A stretch of 39,162 nucleotides of DNA from Afipia sp. (GCA_030652315.1 JAUSAX010000042.1:1-39162); one strand, 5' to 3'. Counted from the first letter of the stretch, positions 16,298 through 26,529 are shown. The notes: generated by a model not told the origin, from the sequence alone. A program made the numbers and translations.

Positions 16298-17062
16298 ATG
16301 ACCGACCACGTAATTGTCACCGACGAGGACAGCGCGCGCATCATCACCATGCGGCGGCCCGACAAGAAGAACGCGCTGACGCAGGGCATGTACACCGCGA
16401 TGGCCGACGCGATCAATTCGGCGCAGTCCGATCCGGACATCCGCAGCATTGTGATCTCCGGCGGCCCCGGCGTGTTCACCGCGGGCAACGACCTTGAGGA
16501 TTTCGCCAGAGCCAATACGTCGAACGACGACAGTTCGCGGCCGATGGCGGCGACCCTGTTTCTCAGGGCGCTCGCCGATAACGAGAAGCCGCTGATCGGC
16601 GCGGTCGACGGCATCGCCGTCGGCGTCGGCACCACCATGCTGTTTCACTGCGACTATGTTGTCGCCGGCTCCACCGCGACATTCTCGACGCCGTTCATCC
16701 ACCTCGGTCTGGTTCCCGAAGCCGCCTCCAGCCTGCTCGCGCCGCGCATGATGGGACATCAGCGCGCCTTCTCCATGCTGGTGATGGGCCGCACCGTCAC
16801 GGCAGAGGAAGCCCGCGAGGCCGGGTTCGTCAACGCGGTGGTCGCGCCCGGGCATACCGAAGCCGAGGCGCGCAAGGTCGCGCGCGAAATCGGCGCACTG
16901 CCGAAGGACGCCGTGGCGCTGACCCGCAAGCTGCTCAAGCCGGCGCGGGAAGACGTGCAGCGCAGGATGGACGAGGAATCGCATCATTTCGGCGAGCGGC
17001 TGAAATCCGACGAGGCGCGCAACGCTTTCAGCGCCTTTTTCGCGCGCAAGAAGAAGGCCTGA
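16298..17062 (+). CDS. Enoyl-CoA hydratase/isomerase family protein
   Basis: A crotonase-fold enzyme of 254 residues. It adds water to 2-enoyl-CoA or performs a related reaction on CoA thioesters. It shows MRRPDKKNALTQGMYTAMAD, the oxyanion-hole segment GPGVFTAGNDLEDF, KPLIGAVDGIAVGVGTTML, and FSTPFIHLGLVPEAASSLL with the Glu of the active-site region. A C-terminal AREDVQRRMDEESHHFGERL segment is common in the delta3,delta2-enoyl-CoA isomerase-like and PaaG-like groups. GGGGAACG precedes the ATG. Its partner could be the nearby acyl-CoA dehydrogenase, though they are not in one operon. Confidence 0.88.
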   Translation: MTDHVIVTDEDSARIITMRRPDKKNALTQGMYTAMADAINSAQSDPDIRSIVISGGPGVFTAGNDLEDFARANTSNDDSSRPMAATLFLRALADNEKPLIGAVDGIAVGVGTTMLFHCDYVVAGSTATFSTPFIHLGLVPEAASSLLAPRMMGHQRAFSMLVMGRTVTAEEAREAGFVNAVVAPGHTEAEARKVAREIGALPKDAVALTRKLLKPAREDVQRRMDEESHHFGERLKSDEARNAFSAFFARKKKA

Positions 17063-17105
17063 GCGCGCATTTTCGCGTATAATTGACGCTCGAAATCCGG
17101 ATTGA

Positions 17106-17177
17106 CCGTCATGCCCGGCACCCGGGTCTGGCCTACTGCCAGCCCGAGTACAGGCCTTGTGCCGGGCATCCACGTCT
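17106..17177. repeat. Palindromic intergenic repeat (family F)
   Basis: GTCATGCCCGGCAC near 17109 and GTGCCGGGCAT near 17159 form the outer arms, with a nested CCCGGGTCTGGC/GCCAGCCCG pairing between. The unit fills most of the gap between the hydratase and deacetylase genes and resembles mobile palindromic elements of Bradyrhizobiaceae genomes. Confidence 0.65.
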
Positions 17178-17265
17178 TTTATCCATGGATGTCCGATGGT
17201 TCACCGGGAGCGGAACTGCTTCGATCGAAGCCGCCAGACGCTTCACAGCGAAAGAACAGCGTTCC

Positions 17266-18195
17266 ATGCCGACACTGTACTATCACCACAAAGCAGGCCT
17301 GAACCATGTGACCGCGCCAGGCCACCCCGAAAGGCCGGATCGACTGCGTGCCATTGAGGAAGGCTTGTCGGCGGATCACTTCAAGACACTGGTCCGCGTA
17401 GACGCGCCGGAAGCGGATCTCGACGTGGTCGCGCTGTGCCACAGCAATGAATACATCGACGAACTGCGGCACGTTTCCCCGAAGGAAGGAATGATCTATC
17501 TCGACGGCGACACCTCGATGTCGCCGGGCACGCTGGAAGCGGCATTGCGCGCCACCGGCGGCGCCGTCGCGGCCGTCGATGCGGTAATGAAGAATAAACG
17601 GACCAATGCCTTTGTCGGCACCCGTCCGCCGGGACATCATGCCGAAACATCGCGGCCGATGGGCTTCTGCTTCTTCGACAGCGCTGCGATTGCCGCGCGC
17701 TATGCGCAGCGCAAGTACGGCATCACGCGCGCCTGCGTGGTGGATTTCGATGTCCATCATGGCAATGGCAGCCAGGAAATCTTCTGGGCCGATCCGACAG
17801 TGATGTACGCCTCCACCCATCAGATGCCGCTGTTTCCCGGCACCGGCGCCACCCAGGAGCGCGGCGATCAGGACACCGTCGTCAATGTACCGCTGCGCGC
17901 CGGCAACGGCAGCCGCGAATTCCGCGAAGCGTTCGACGTCGCGATCCTGCCGCGGCTGGAAACGTTCGCGCCCGAACTGATCGTGATTTCGGCAGGCTTC
18001 GATGCGCACTGGCGCGACCCGCTCGGCAGTCTCGAATTGCGCGAGGAAGATTTCGCCTGGGTCACGCGCAAGCTGATGGAGATCGCCGACAAGTCGGCCG
18101 AAGGACGGATCGTCTCCGTGCTGGAAGGCGGCTACGACCTGCAGGGCTTGCGGGATTCGGTCGCCGTGCACGTTGCCGCGCTGATGAACAACTGA
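17266..18195 (+). CDS. Histone deacetylase family protein
   Basis: A zinc-dependent amidohydrolase of the class II histone deacetylase/acetylpolyamine amidohydrolase superfamily. Bacterial members deacetylate small amines or proteins. The 309-residue protein carries the catalytic GTRPPGHHAETSRPMGFCFF, the zinc ligands in VVDFDVHHGNGSQEIFW, ISAGFDAHWRDPLG and the C-terminal VLEGGYDLQGL. All core residues are present. I chose the ATG at 17266 (MPTLYYHH) because family similarity begins there; the longer open frame runs through an intergenic repeat. No strong ribosome site is visible. The actual substrate is unknown. Confidence 0.88.
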   Translation: MPTLYYHHKAGLNHVTAPGHPERPDRLRAIEEGLSADHFKTLVRVDAPEADLDVVALCHSNEYIDELRHVSPKEGMIYLDGDTSMSPGTLEAALRATGGAVAAVDAVMKNKRTNAFVGTRPPGHHAETSRPMGFCFFDSAAIAARYAQRKYGITRACVVDFDVHHGNGSQEIFWADPTVMYASTHQMPLFPGTGATQERGDQDTVVNVPLRAGNGSREFREAFDVAILPRLETFAPELIVISAGFDAHWRDPLGSLELREEDFAWVTRKLMEIADKSAEGRIVSVLEGGYDLQGLRDSVAVHVAALMNN

Positions 18196-18205
18196 GAACG
18201 CCGTT

Positions 18206-18319
18206 ACCCTGAGGTGCGCGCTCTTGCGCGCCTCGAAGAGCGACGGCCTTCATGAAGAAAACCAGCAACGCGCATCCTTCGAGGCTCGCCGCAAGTGCGG
18301 CTCGCACCTCAGGATGACG
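18206..18319. repeat. Palindromic intergenic repeat (family D), copy 1
   Basis: The unit opens with CCCTGAGGTGCG and closes with CGCACCTCAGGATGAC. An inner GCGCCTCGAAG/CTTCGAGGCTCGC pairing gives a long interrupted hairpin. A second copy lies at 21036-21144. It separates the deacetylase gene from xseB. Confidence 0.75.
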
Positions 18320-18430
18320 CTGCGCGAACCTCTTCCCCCACCGCCGCAAATCGCGCTACATTGCCGCCACATTGCGCCCGCAAATCGTTTCTAGATTCCG
18401 CTGCGCTATCACCGATTCAGGACTCGCATC

Positions 18431-18682
18431 ATGACCGACACGCCCCATGCGGACGTCAAGAAGCTCAGCTTCGAGCGCGCAATCGAGGAACTGGAAACGA
18501 TCGTGAAGCGCCTCGAGGACGGCAAGGTGCCTCTCGAGGAATCGGTTGCGATCTATGAGCGCGGCGAAAGCCTCAAGCGCCGCTGCGAAGAACTGTTGCG
18601 CCAGGCCGAAGCGCGCGTCGACAAGATCACCACCGACGCGTCAGGTCAGGCTGTGGGCACCGAGCCGCTCGACGTTCAGTAA
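18431..18682 (+). CDS. xseB: Exodeoxyribonuclease VII small subunit
   Basis: An 83-residue, largely helical protein that matches XseB throughout: LSFERAIEELETIVKRLEDG, VPLEESVAIYERGESLKRRC, LLRQAEARVDKI. Several copies bind one XseA to form exonuclease VII, which degrades single-stranded DNA from both ends during repair. Length is normal. It lies upstream of dxs on the same strand, a neighbourhood shared by many proteobacteria, but here a 400-bp gap with repeats separates them, so they may not be co-transcribed. Confidence 0.95.
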   Translation: MTDTPHADVKKLSFERAIEELETIVKRLEDGKVPLEESVAIYERGESLKRRCEELLRQAEARVDKITTDASGQAVGTEPLDVQ

Positions 18683-19081
18683 GTACACGCGGAACCATTG
18701 TAGTTGTGGCGCGATCTCTCTGCGGCCGTCCCCGCCAACGAGTCCGGCTTCGCCGGCCCGATGACAGGCTCCGGCGGGGACCCATAACTTCTGTTCCTGG
18801 TTTTTGCTGACGATATTGGCACCTGTTTCGCAGGCCGCGCGGTGGCCATGAATCACCGCTCGCACAGGGACGACTCCGCGAACGCGGGACCATCGGCAGC
18901 TCAATTTCGAGCTCTAAACAGTCATTTCCCGGTCCCTGATGCCCGAAAAGTGGGACTTTTCGCGACCGCCTAACGGATTGGCATTATTTTGGAATTGGTA
19001 TAAGTCACGGGTCCGTTTCGGGCCTTTTTGGACATTGTATAGCCAGGCCGGGCGCCCCAAAATCATTGCGGATAAATTGAA
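18683..19081. other. Repeat-bearing leader region upstream of dxs, no gene
   Basis: The left half (about 18735-18890) is a degenerate repeat with GTCCCCGCC and CGGCGGGGACCCATAA segments related to family A. Bases 18940-18968 (GCCCGAAAAGTGGGACTTTTCG) resemble the dispersed rhizobial GAAAAGTGG repeat. The last 100 bp are AT-richer and hold the candidate dxs promoter. No frame looks like protein. Confidence 0.45.
18978..19004 (+). promoter_or_regulatory. Candidate dxs promoter
   Basis: TTGGCA (18978-18983), a 15-bp spacer and TATAAG (18999-19004) precede dxs by about 78 bp, in the most AT-rich part of the gap. The spacer is shorter than ideal, so this is tentative. Confidence 0.3.
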
Positions 19082-21016
19082 GTGTCAAATTCGAGCAAGA
19101 CTCCTCTCCTCGACGCTGCGCCGACGCCTGACCTGCTGCGCAAGCTGAAGCCTGAGCAACTGCGCCAGTTCGCCGACGAATTGCGGCTGGAGACTATCGA
19201 CGCCGTCTCCGTCACCGGCGGTCATTTCGGCGCGGGCCTCGGCGTGGTCGAACTGACCACCGCGCTTCACTACGTGTTCAACACCCCGGCCGACCGCATC
19301 ATCTGGGACGTTGGCCATCAGGCCTATCCGCACAAGATTCTCACCGGCCGCCGCGACCGCATCCGCACGCTGCGCACCGGAGGCGGCCTGTCCGGCTTCA
19401 CCAAGCGCGCCGAGAGCGAATACGATCCGTTCGGCGCAGCGCATTCCTCGACCTCGATTTCGGCCGGCCTCGGCATGGCCGTGGCGCGCGACCTCACCGG
19501 TGGCAAGAACAACGTGATTGCCGTGATCGGCGACGGATCGATGTCCGCCGGCATGGCCTATGAAGCGATGAACAATGCCGGCGCGATGCATTCGCGCCTG
19601 ATCGTCATCCTCAACGACAACGACATGTCGATCGCGCCGCCGGTCGGCGCGATGTCGGCTTATCTGGCGCGGCTGCTGTCGGGAAAGACTTACGCCTCCG
19701 CCCGCGAGGCGCTAAAGAATCTGGCCCACAAGCTGCCGAAGTTCTTCGAGGATCGCGCGTTGCGCGCCGAAGAATACGCGCGCGGCATGGTGACGGGCGG
19801 CACGCTGTTCGAAGAACTCGGCTTCTTCTATGTCGGCCCGATCGACGGCCACAACCTCGATCATCTTCTTCCTGTGCTGCAGAATGTGCGCGATGCCGAA
19901 ACCGGGCCGATCCTCGTTCATGTCGTCACGCAAAAGGGCAAGGGCTACGGTCCCGCTGAAGCCGCCGCCGACAAGTATCATGCCGTCGCGAAGTTCGACG
20001 TCGCCACCGGCGCGCAGGCCAAGGCGAAGTCCAATGCACCGGCCTACACCAACGTGTTCGGCCAGAGCCTGATCAAGGAAGCGCAGAAAGACGACAAGAT
20101 CGTCGCCATCACCGCGGCGATGCCGGGCGGCACCGGCGTCGATATGTTCGCCAAGGTTTTCCCCGAGCGCACCTTCGATGTCGGAATCGCCGAGCAGCAT
20201 GCGGTGACGTTCGCGGCAGGCCTCGCCACCGAGGGCTTCAAGCCGTTCTGCGCGATCTATTCGACGTTCCTGCAGCGCGGCTACGATCAGGTCGTGCATG
20301 ACGTGGCGATCCAGCACCTCCCGGTGCGTTTCGCCATCGACCGCGCCGGCCTCGTCGGCGCCGACGGCCCGACCCATGCCGGTTCGTTCGACAATGCCTA
20401 TCTCGGCTGCCTCCCCGGCTTCGTCATCATGGCGGCGGCGGATGAAGCCGATCTCGTGCACATGGTCGCGACACAGGTTGCGATCGATGACGCACCGAGC
20501 GCCTTGCGCTATCCGCGCGGCGAAGGCCGCGGCGTCGATATGCCGGAGGTCGGCGTGCCGCTGCCGATTGGCAAGGGCCGCATCATGCGCCAGGGAGATA
20601 AAAAGGGCTCGAAGGTCGCGCTGCTGTCGTTCGGCGCGCGGCTCGGCGAATGTCTCAAGGCCGCTGACGAACTCGACACGCTCGGCTTGTCCACCACCGT
20701 CGCCGACGCACGCTTCATGAAGCCGCTCGATCTCGACATGATCCTGAAGCTCGCGCGCGAGCACGACGTGCTCATCACCATCGAGGAAGGCTCGATCGGC
20801 GGCTTCGGAACCCATGTGTTGCAGACGCTGGCCGATCACGGCGTCCTGGATCGCGGCTTGCGTGTGCGCAATCTCGTCCTGCCGGATACGTTCATCGATC
20901 ATGACTCGCCGGCGGCGATGTATGCGCAGGCCGGTCTCGACGCCAAGGGCATCGTCGCCAAGGTGTTCGAGGCGCTTGGCAAGGATTTGAAGTCCGAAAC
21001 GGTGAAGCTGGCCTAG
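19082..21016 (+). CDS. dxs: 1-deoxy-D-xylulose-5-phosphate synthase
   Basis: A thiamine diphosphate enzyme that joins pyruvate and glyceraldehyde 3-phosphate, the first step of the MEP isoprenoid pathway; it also feeds thiamine and pyridoxal synthesis. The 644-residue protein shows [19 protein letters not shown], the ThDP/metal motif [69 protein letters not shown] and the C-terminal transketolase domain with [14 protein letters not shown]. Length is normal. The start is a GTG at 19082; no strong ribosome site is visible. A repeat separates it from the tlyA-like gene. Confidence 0.97.
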   Translation: MSNSSKTPLLDAAPTPDLLRKLKPEQLRQFADELRLETIDAVSVTGGHFGAGLGVVELTTALHYVFNTPADRIIWDVGHQAYPHKILTGRRDRIRTLRTGGGLSGFTKRAESEYDPFGAAHSSTSISAGLGMAVARDLTGGKNNVIAVIGDGSMSAGMAYEAMNNAGAMHSRLIVILNDNDMSIAPPVGAMSAYLARLLSGKTYASAREALKNLAHKLPKFFEDRALRAEEYARGMVTGGTLFEELGFFYVGPIDGHNLDHLLPVLQNVRDAETGPILVHVVTQKGKGYGPAEAAADKYHAVAKFDVATGAQAKAKSNAPAYTNVFGQSLIKEAQKDDKIVAITAAMPGGTGVDMFAKVFPERTFDVGIAEQHAVTFAAGLATEGFKPFCAIYSTFLQRGYDQVVHDVAIQHLPVRFAIDRAGLVGADGPTHAGSFDNAYLGCLPGFVIMAAADEADLVHMVATQVAIDDAPSALRYPRGEGRGVDMPEVGVPLPIGKGRIMRQGDKKGSKVALLSFGARLGECLKAADELDTLGLSTTVADARFMKPLDLDMILKLAREHDVLITIEEGSIGGFGTHVLQTLADHGVLDRGLRVRNLVLPDTFIDHDSPAAMYAQAGLDAKGIVAKVFEALGKDLKSETVKLA

Positions 21017-21035
21017 AGAGTCTTGCTCTGCGCGC

Positions 21036-21144
21036 CGTCACCCTGAGGCGCGAGCCGCATAGCGGCGAGCCTCGAAGGGCGACGGCCGAGACCAAACAAC
21101 AGTCATCCTTCGAGGCTCGCAAGAACTCGCACCTCAGGATGACG
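21036..21144. repeat. Palindromic intergenic repeat (family D), copy 2
   Basis: Same layout as the copy at 18206-18319: CCCTGAGGCGCGAG at the left, CTCGCACCTCAGGATGAC at the right, and CATCCTTCGAGGCTCGC inside. The middle differs between copies, while the arms are conserved. Confidence 0.75.
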
Positions 21145-21187
21145 AGTCCCCGCGCGATTGTCGCGGTGCTGTAACAATGGGATGGCC

Positions 21188-21919
21188 ATGGCCGAACGCA
21201 AGCGCGCGGACCTTCTGCTGGTTGAGCGCGGCTTGTTTGAAAGCCGCGCACGCGCTCAGGCTGCCATCGAGGCGGGCCGCGTCATCGCCAACGGCAAGCC
21301 GGTTCAGAAACCGTCGGAAACCATCGCAACGGACGCCGAGATTACGGCCGAACCCGCTCATCCGTGGGTGTCGCGCGGCGGCGTCAAGCTCAGCGGCGCG
21401 CTGGAACAATACCCGATCGACCTTGAAGACCACGTCTGCGTCGATGTCGGTGCATCGACCGGAGGCTTCACCGAGGTGCTGCTCGCCAACGGCGCGAGTC
21501 TGGTCTACGCCATCGATGTCGGTCGCGGACAACTACATCCGAGTTTGCAAGGAAATCCAAAAATTGTTTCGATGGAAGAAACCGATATCCGCTCGCTTGC
21601 CGGCCGACGCCTCGAAATCCGGCCCGATGTCGTGGTGATCGATGTCAGCTTCATTTCACTGAAGCTGGTCCTGCCTGCGGTGTTGCCGATCGCGGCCGCG
21701 CCGACCTATCTGCTCGCGCTGATCAAGCCGCAGTTCGAGGCCGAGCGGAAACATTCCAAGAAGGGCATCATCCGCGATGAGGCGGTGCATCGCGCGGTGT
21801 GCGACGATATCGCCACCTTCGCGGAATCGCTGGGCTGCACCGACATCAAGGTTTTCCCATCCTCGATTACGGGCGGCGACGGCAATGTCGAGTTCTTCAT
21901 CGGCGCGCGGCGCGGCTAG
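21188..21919 (+). CDS. TlyA-family rRNA 2'-O-methyltransferase
   Basis: The protein (243 residues from 21188) has an N-terminal S4 RNA-binding domain (RADLLLVERGLFESRARAQA to about residue 60) and an FtsJ-like SAM-dependent methyltransferase. Motif I is VCVDVGASTGGFTEVLLANG, followed by AIDVGRGQLHP, VVIDVSFISLKLVLP and LIKPQFEAERK. TlyA enzymes methylate cytidines in 16S and 23S rRNA and were historically called hemolysins. An ATG six bases upstream at 21182 is an equally possible start, adding two residues. It follows dxs, a common alphaproteobacterial order. Confidence 0.9.
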   Translation: MAERKRADLLLVERGLFESRARAQAAIEAGRVIANGKPVQKPSETIATDAEITAEPAHPWVSRGGVKLSGALEQYPIDLEDHVCVDVGASTGGFTEVLLANGASLVYAIDVGRGQLHPSLQGNPKIVSMEETDIRSLAGRRLEIRPDVVVIDVSFISLKLVLPAVLPIAAAPTYLLALIKPQFEAERKHSKKGIIRDEAVHRAVCDDIATFAESLGCTDIKVFPSSITGGDGNVEFFIGARRG

Positions 21920-21950
21920 ACCGGATAAATCACATTGCAGCTCCCTCAAC

Positions 21951-22033
21951 GTCATTGCGAGCGCAAGCGAAGCAATCCAGACTTACTTCGAAAAGAGCTG
22001 GATTGCTTCGTCGCAAGTGCTCCTCGCAATGAC
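21951..22033. repeat. Palindromic intergenic repeat (family C)
   Basis: GTCATTGCGAG opens the unit and CTCGCAATGAC closes it, with GAAGCAATCCAG and CTGGATTGCTTC as inner arms. It separates the tlyA-like gene from the RNA methyltransferase gene. The sequence type is widespread in alphaproteobacterial intergenic spaces. Confidence 0.75.
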
Positions 22034-22071
22034 GGCCTGCCTCATCTCCAATTGTTGAACAGTGACGCCAT

Positions 22072-23310
22072 ATGACCGAACGCCTCACCATCGATCATGT
22101 CGGCCACTTCGGCGACGGCGTTGCGCCTGCTGACGGCGCAAACATCTATGTGCCCTATGCGCTCGGCGGCGAAACCGTCGATGTGCTGCCCTCGCCCGGA
22201 CATCCGGACCGCCGCGCGCTCGCGCATGTGGTGACCGCAAGCCCGGAGCGCATCGATCCGTTCTGCCCGCATTTCGGCACCTGCGGCGGCTGCGCGATCC
22301 AGCACTGGCAGCCTGATGCGTATCGGACCTGGAAGCGGCAGCTTGTGATCGACACGCTGCATCATGCCGGCATCGACTGCGAGGTCAGTGAACTGATCGA
22401 CGCGCACGGCACCGGCCGCCGCCGCATGACGCTGCATGCGCGGCAGAGCCAGCAGGGCATCCTGCGCGTCGGCTTCGCCGCCGCCGGACGCCACGAGATT
22501 ATCGCCATCGATCACTGCCCGATCCTCGATCCGGCGATGCACGGCGCGATCGAAGCCGCGAACGAGATCGCGGAGTTGCTCAGGCCGGTGAGCAAGCCGC
22601 TGGATATTCAGGTCACCGCGGCGGACAACGGCCTCGATGTCGATGTGCGCGGCTCCGGTCCGCTCGGCACGTCGCTACTGACATCCCTGTCGAAGCTTGC
22701 CGAGAAGCACAATCTCGCGCGGCTGACGCGCCACGGCGAGCTGGTCATCATGCGCAAGCCGCCGGTGGTGCGCGTCGGCAAGGCGCAGGTTACCCTGCCG
22801 CCGGGCTCGTTCATGCAGCCGACGGCGGCTGGCGAAGCAACTCTTGCTGAACTGGCCTTCGCCCGAGCAAAGGGCGCAAAACATATCGCCGATCTGTTCT
22901 GCGGGTTCGGTCCGTTCGCATTTCGCCTCGCGGAAAAATTCAAGGTATCGGCGTTCGACAGCGATGCGGTCGCGGTGACGGCGCTGCAGAACGCCGTAAA
23001 GCTGACGCAAGGCCTCAAGCCGATCAAGGCCGAGGCGCGCGACCTGTTTCGCCGTCCGCTGATGCCGCAGGAGCTGCGCGACTATGATTGCGTGGTGTTC
23101 GATCCGCCGCGTCAGGGCGCGCAGGCGCAGGCTCAGCAACTGGCCGCTAGCAGGATCGCGCTCGCGGTCGCAGTGTCCTGCAATCCGGCGACGTTCGCGC
23201 GCGACGCGCGTATTCTGATCGACGGCGGATTCAAGATCGACAGCGTCACGCCGGTCGATCAGTTTCGTCACACGCCGCATGTGGAACTGGTGGCGCGGTT
23301 CAGGCGGTAA
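22072..23310 (+). CDS. TrmA/RlmD-type RNA (uracil-5-)methyltransferase
   Basis: The 412-residue class I SAM-dependent enzyme probably makes 5-methyluridine in rRNA or tRNA. An N-terminal TRAM-like part precedes an iron-sulfur motif in [16 protein letters not shown], with a further Cys at DHCPILDP. The methyltransferase core has [43 protein letters not shown] and the catalytic Cys in [11 protein letters not shown]. The general base Glu is in VELVARFRR. Target nucleotide cannot be decided from sequence. It lies downstream of the tlyA-like gene, so two RNA-modifying enzymes stand together. Confidence 0.9.
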   Translation: MTERLTIDHVGHFGDGVAPADGANIYVPYALGGETVDVLPSPGHPDRRALAHVVTASPERIDPFCPHFGTCGGCAIQHWQPDAYRTWKRQLVIDTLHHAGIDCEVSELIDAHGTGRRRMTLHARQSQQGILRVGFAAAGRHEIIAIDHCPILDPAMHGAIEAANEIAELLRPVSKPLDIQVTAADNGLDVDVRGSGPLGTSLLTSLSKLAEKHNLARLTRHGELVIMRKPPVVRVGKAQVTLPPGSFMQPTAAGEATLAELAFARAKGAKHIADLFCGFGPFAFRLAEKFKVSAFDSDAVAVTALQNAVKLTQGLKPIKAEARDLFRRPLMPQELRDYDCVVFDPPRQGAQAQAQQLAASRIALAVAVSCNPATFARDARILIDGGFKIDSVTPVDQFRHTPHVELVARFRR

Positions 23311-23345
23311 ACGCTCCTTGAGTGCGCGAATGCATCACCCACAAT

Positions 23346-23459
23346 GTCGTCCCCGCGAAAGCGGGGACCCATACTCCCTGTCGTCGTTTCTGAGACAGGA
23401 TGTCGAACATTTACCCTCAACGGGAATTCGGTGGTTATGGGTCCCCGCTAGGGGACGAC
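23346..23459. repeat. Palindromic intergenic repeat (family A), copy 2
   Basis: The left arm (23346-23373) is identical over 28 bases to that of the copy at 13612. The right arm (23436-23459) has lost about 4 bases in its inner hairpin (GCTAGGGGACGAC). It lies between convergent genes. Confidence 0.85.
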
Positions 23460-23507
23460 ATCGTGTTTATTTTCCAGCGCCTTGCTCAATAGCTATAGCA
23501 AGAGACT

Positions 23508-24350
23508 CTACCTTCCCCACCGCTCCTGCCAGATCTTCTCGCCGACCAGGCATGAGACGCGCGGCTCGCGGGTCGCGGCGGGCACGACGCGCGGCTCGGG
23601 CACGCGATGCGCGACCTCCATCACCAGCTTGGTGCGGATCGCCTCCTTGAACTTCTCCTTGGTCTTGATCGGCACCACGAACGATCCCGCCCCGCCGATC
23701 ACGCAATCCTCGTAGTAGATGTCGAGGTTCTCGATATCCATCGTCGCGTAGTTGGTTTCCTTGGACATGATCGGCAGGCCGTTGATGGTCACGCCCTTGG
23801 CCAGCGCGGCGTCGCGCGCCACCGTCACCGGCTCGCCATTGTTGTTCGGCCCGTCGCCCGAAATATCGATCACCCGGCGCAGCCCCTGATATTCGTTGGC
23901 TTCGAACAGCGGCATTGCGAAATTGATCGCGCCCGAGATCGAGGTGCGCGAGGCGCGGCGCAGCGGCGCTTTCAGGATTTCCTCGGCCAGCGCCCCGGCC
24001 GATTCCGGACCGTCGATCACGCGCCACGGCACGACGATCTTCTGATCGCTCGCCGCCGCCCACTCGAAATAGGTCACCGCGACCTTGCCGGTCGGTCCAG
24101 TTTTTAACGCCTGCAAAAACTCTTTCGAGGTAATCGCGAGCGCGTAGCCTTCGCGCTGAAGCGCCAGTTCGTCCATGTCCATGGAATAGGAGACGTCGAC
24201 CGCGAGGATCAGTTCGACATCGACCCGCTTGGCTTCATCGGCAGCCTGCGTGGACGAGAGCGGCGCGGCCGGTGCAGCCAGCCCGGGAACATCACCGCTG
24301 GCGATCGCGCCCGCGACAAGCACCGCTCCGATCGAGACACACCAGCGCAT
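23508..24350 (-). CDS. DUF1194 (VWA-like) exported protein
   Basis: The 280-residue protein has a probable signal peptide (MRWCVSIGAVLVAGAIASGD, then an Ala-rich cleavage region) and a von Willebrand factor A-like domain. The metal-dependent adhesion motif is AVDVSYSMDMDEL (DxSxS), followed by YFEWA, a threonine/serine context in RTSISGAINFA, and VIDISGDGPNNNG. Two cysteines (EDCVIGG, VSCLVG) could form a disulfide outside the cytoplasm. I chose the ATG at 24350, preceded by GAGG, because the signal peptide starts there; the frame extends 47 codons upstream without meaning. Family function is unknown; binding of a partner is likely. Confidence 0.85.
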   Translation of the reverse strand: MRWCVSIGAVLVAGAIASGDVPGLAAPAAPLSSTQAADEAKRVDVELILAVDVSYSMDMDELALQREGYALAITSKEFLQALKTGPTGKVAVTYFEWAAASDQKIVVPWRVIDGPESAGALAEEILKAPLRRASRTSISGAINFAMPLFEANEYQGLRRVIDISGDGPNNNGEPVTVARDAALAKGVTINGLPIMSKETNYATMDIENLDIYYEDCVIGGAGSFVVPIKTKEKFKEAIRTKLVMEVAHRVPEPRVVPAATREPRVSCLVGEKIWQERWGR

Positions 24351-24490
24351 GGCGAACCTCCCGTCGTTCAGATCGCAATGGTGGCACGGTCCGCCCGAAC
24401 CGGAAAGCTGGAACCCGGAACCACGCCCCTGCTGTACACAGCAACCCCATTCGCGGCCTTTTTCGGGGACGGCTGCCCGATCCGGAGGCA

Positions 24491-24506
24491 TTTACCAACA
24501 TTTCAC
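24491..24506 (+). promoter_or_regulatory. Shared 16-bp motif upstream of chemoreceptor 1
   Basis: TTTACCAACATTTCAC ends 181 bp before the start codon of the first chemoreceptor gene. Near-identical sequences stand at 26530-26545 and 28508-28523 before the other two. The common pattern is TTTAC-N-AA-N-ATTTCAC. It may be a promoter element or activator site for motility genes. Confidence 0.55.
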
Positions 24507-24657
24507 GGAATTTGTTTACGTTTCGGATCGCGGATGGCCCCTCATTGAAGACGGGGCGCCGACTGGAAATTGCCAACACCGCCAAGCCTTCCCAGGCGTC
24601 GAAATCATTTCGACGGCCAAGCGGCAGCGCTTGGATTCGCCCCGTGTTTTTTGAACG

Positions 24658-24670
24658 GGTCAGAATGACC
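24658..24670 (+). promoter_or_regulatory. Leader hairpin before chemoreceptor 1
   Basis: GGTC (24658-24661), loop AGAAT, GACC (24667-24670), extendable by one A-T pair. It lies just before the ribosome site AAAAGGA and 16 bases before the ATG. Equivalent hairpins with paired base changes occur before the next two receptor genes. Confidence 0.45.
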
Positions 24671-24686
24671 TTAAAAGGACCGTTTC

Positions 24687-26369
24687 ATGCTTTCCCGGCT
24701 CTCCATTAGAACCAAGCTTATCGCCCTCGTTTCCATCCTGCTCGTTGCCCTCACCGCCATGGGCCTTTTCGCCATCGTGGAAATGCGGGCCATCAACGCC
24801 TCAGCGCAGGTCATCAAAAATAGCTGGCTGCCGAGCGTTCGCCTGGTCGGCGAATTGCGCACCCAGTCGGCGCGCTACCGGGCGGTGCTGCGCGACTACC
24901 TGACCGAGCCGGACGAGAAGTTCATGGCGGAGATCCAGCGCAATCTCGATGCCCGCGCCAAGGATTACGACACCGCGAACAAGGCCTATGAGCCGATGAT
25001 TTCCTCGCCGCAGGAAGCCGCCCTGTACAAGGAGCTGTCGGCCACGTGGAAGACCTTCCGCGAAGCCGCCGACGAAGTCATCGCCCATGCCCGCAAGCGC
25101 GAAACCGCGCAGGCACGGGCGGTCAATGCGCAGCGTGCGACCGTCGCCGGCCGCAGCATGGACGCAGTGCTGACGAAGCTCGTCGAACTGAACGACAATG
25201 GCGCCGCAGCGTCCGGCCTGAAGGCCGAGAACGACTATGACATGGCGTTCCGCATTGTGCTGGCGGCTCTGGTCGCGATGGTCTTGGCCGGGCTTTGCGC
25301 CGCTGTCCTGATCGTGCGCGATGTCGCCCGCGGGATCGGCTCGGTCCTGACTCCGATGCGCGCGTTGGCTACCGGCGATCTCACCACGCAGGTTCCCCAT
25401 CAGGGTGAGAGCACCGAGATCGGCCAGATCGCCGACACTGTCCAGGTGTTCAAGGACGCCATGATCGCCAAGAAGGCTGCCGACGAGGCCGCCGCGGCCG
25501 AAGCCGCCGTCAAGATGCGCCGCGCCGAAATGCTGGACAAGGCAACCGGCAGCTTCGAGGGCATGATCGGCGAACTGATCAGTTCACTGTCGTCGGCCTC
25601 CACCGAAATGGAAGCCACCGCCAGCACGCTGACCAACGCCGCCGACAACACCCGGCAGCTCTCAAGCGCGGCGGCGAACGCATCGCATGACGTGTCGGAA
25701 AGCATCCAGTCCACCGCCACAGCCACCGAGGAAATCACCTCCTCGGTCAAGGAAATCGGCCGTCAGGTGCTCGAATCCAGCCGCGTCGCCCAGGTCGCCG
25801 TCCAGCAGGCCGAGAAGACCGACACCAGCATCGCGGCGCTGTCGCAGGCCGCCAACCGCATCGGCGACGTGGTGAAGCTCATCACCGCCATCGCCGACCA
25901 GACCAACCTGCTCGCGCTCAATGCCACCATCGAGGCGGCACGCGCCGGCGAAGCCGGCCGTGGCTTCGCCGTGGTCGCATCCGAGGTCAAGGCGCTCGCC
26001 GCTCAGACCGCGAAGGCGACCGACGAGATCACCGCGCAGATTTCCGACATGCAGATCGCCACCGGCGATTCCGTGGTCACGATCAAGGAGATCAGCAGCA
26101 CCATCAACCTGATGTCGGAAATTTCGTCGACGATCGCGGCTGCGGTCGAAGAACAGGGCGCCGCGACGCAGGAAATCGCGCGCAATGTTCAGCAGGCCGC
26201 CGAACTCAGCATTCGCGTCGCGACCAACATCACCGACGTGGACCGCAGCAACGGCGAGACCGGCGCGGCTTCGGCGCAGGTGCTCTCCGCCGCACAGTCG
26301 CTGTCGAAGGAAAGCAATCACCTGCAGATGGAAGTGCGCAACTTCCTCTCGACCATCCGCGCCGCCTGA
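24687..26369 (+). CDS. Methyl-accepting chemotaxis protein 1 of 3
   Basis: A transmembrane chemoreceptor that controls CheA kinase at the cell pole. The 560-residue protein has TM1 (about 9-30), a periplasmic four-helix-bundle sensor (31-187, with the conserved [14 protein letters not shown]), TM2 (188-210), HAMP (211-264) and a long cytoplasmic coiled coil. Its hairpin tip reads [20 protein letters not shown] and then [15 protein letters not shown] (about 402-436). It ends FLSTIRAA with no CheR/CheB-binding pentapeptide. Ligand unknown. It is the most divergent of the three tandem copies and has its own terminator, so it is probably a single-gene transcript. No che genes are in the window. 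Confidence 0.93.
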   Translation: MLSRLSIRTKLIALVSILLVALTAMGLFAIVEMRAINASAQVIKNSWLPSVRLVGELRTQSARYRAVLRDYLTEPDEKFMAEIQRNLDARAKDYDTANKAYEPMISSPQEAALYKELSATWKTFREAADEVIAHARKRETAQARAVNAQRATVAGRSMDAVLTKLVELNDNGAAASGLKAENDYDMAFRIVLAALVAMVLAGLCAAVLIVRDVARGIGSVLTPMRALATGDLTTQVPHQGESTEIGQIADTVQVFKDAMIAKKAADEAAAAEAAVKMRRAEMLDKATGSFEGMIGELISSLSSASTEMEATASTLTNAADNTRQLSSAAANASHDVSESIQSTATATEEITSSVKEIGRQVLESSRVAQVAVQQAEKTDTSIAALSQAANRIGDVVKLITAIADQTNLLALNATIEAARAGEAGRGFAVVASEVKALAAQTAKATDEITAQISDMQIATGDSVVTIKEISSTINLMSEISSTIAAAVEEQGAATQEIARNVQQAAELSIRVATNITDVDRSNGETGAASAQVLSAAQSLSKESNHLQMEVRNFLSTIRAA

Positions 26370-26395
26370 CGCGATTCGCCTGGCGAACACCTCTG

Positions 26396-26428
26396 AAGCC
26401 GGCGGCGCGAAAGCACCGCCGGCTTTTT
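26396..26428 (+). terminator. Rho-independent terminator after chemoreceptor 1
   Basis: AAGCCGGCGG (26396-26405) pairs with CCGCCGGCTT (26416-26425) over a 10-base loop, followed by TTTTTG. It starts 27 bp after the stop codon. Confidence 0.85.
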
Positions 26429-26529
26429 GCTTGGGAGCATCCGCACAGCGATGCATGCGCACCGCGCAACTGGCATCGGCGCAAACGCCGCAAGCGAAAC
26501 GCGTTTTTCGCCACCGGATGCGGACAACC

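Noticed and set aside
18978..19081. Thiamine (TPP) riboswitch before dxs
   Set aside because: dxs uses thiamine diphosphate, but the short leader lacks the conserved CUGAGA-type core of that riboswitch.
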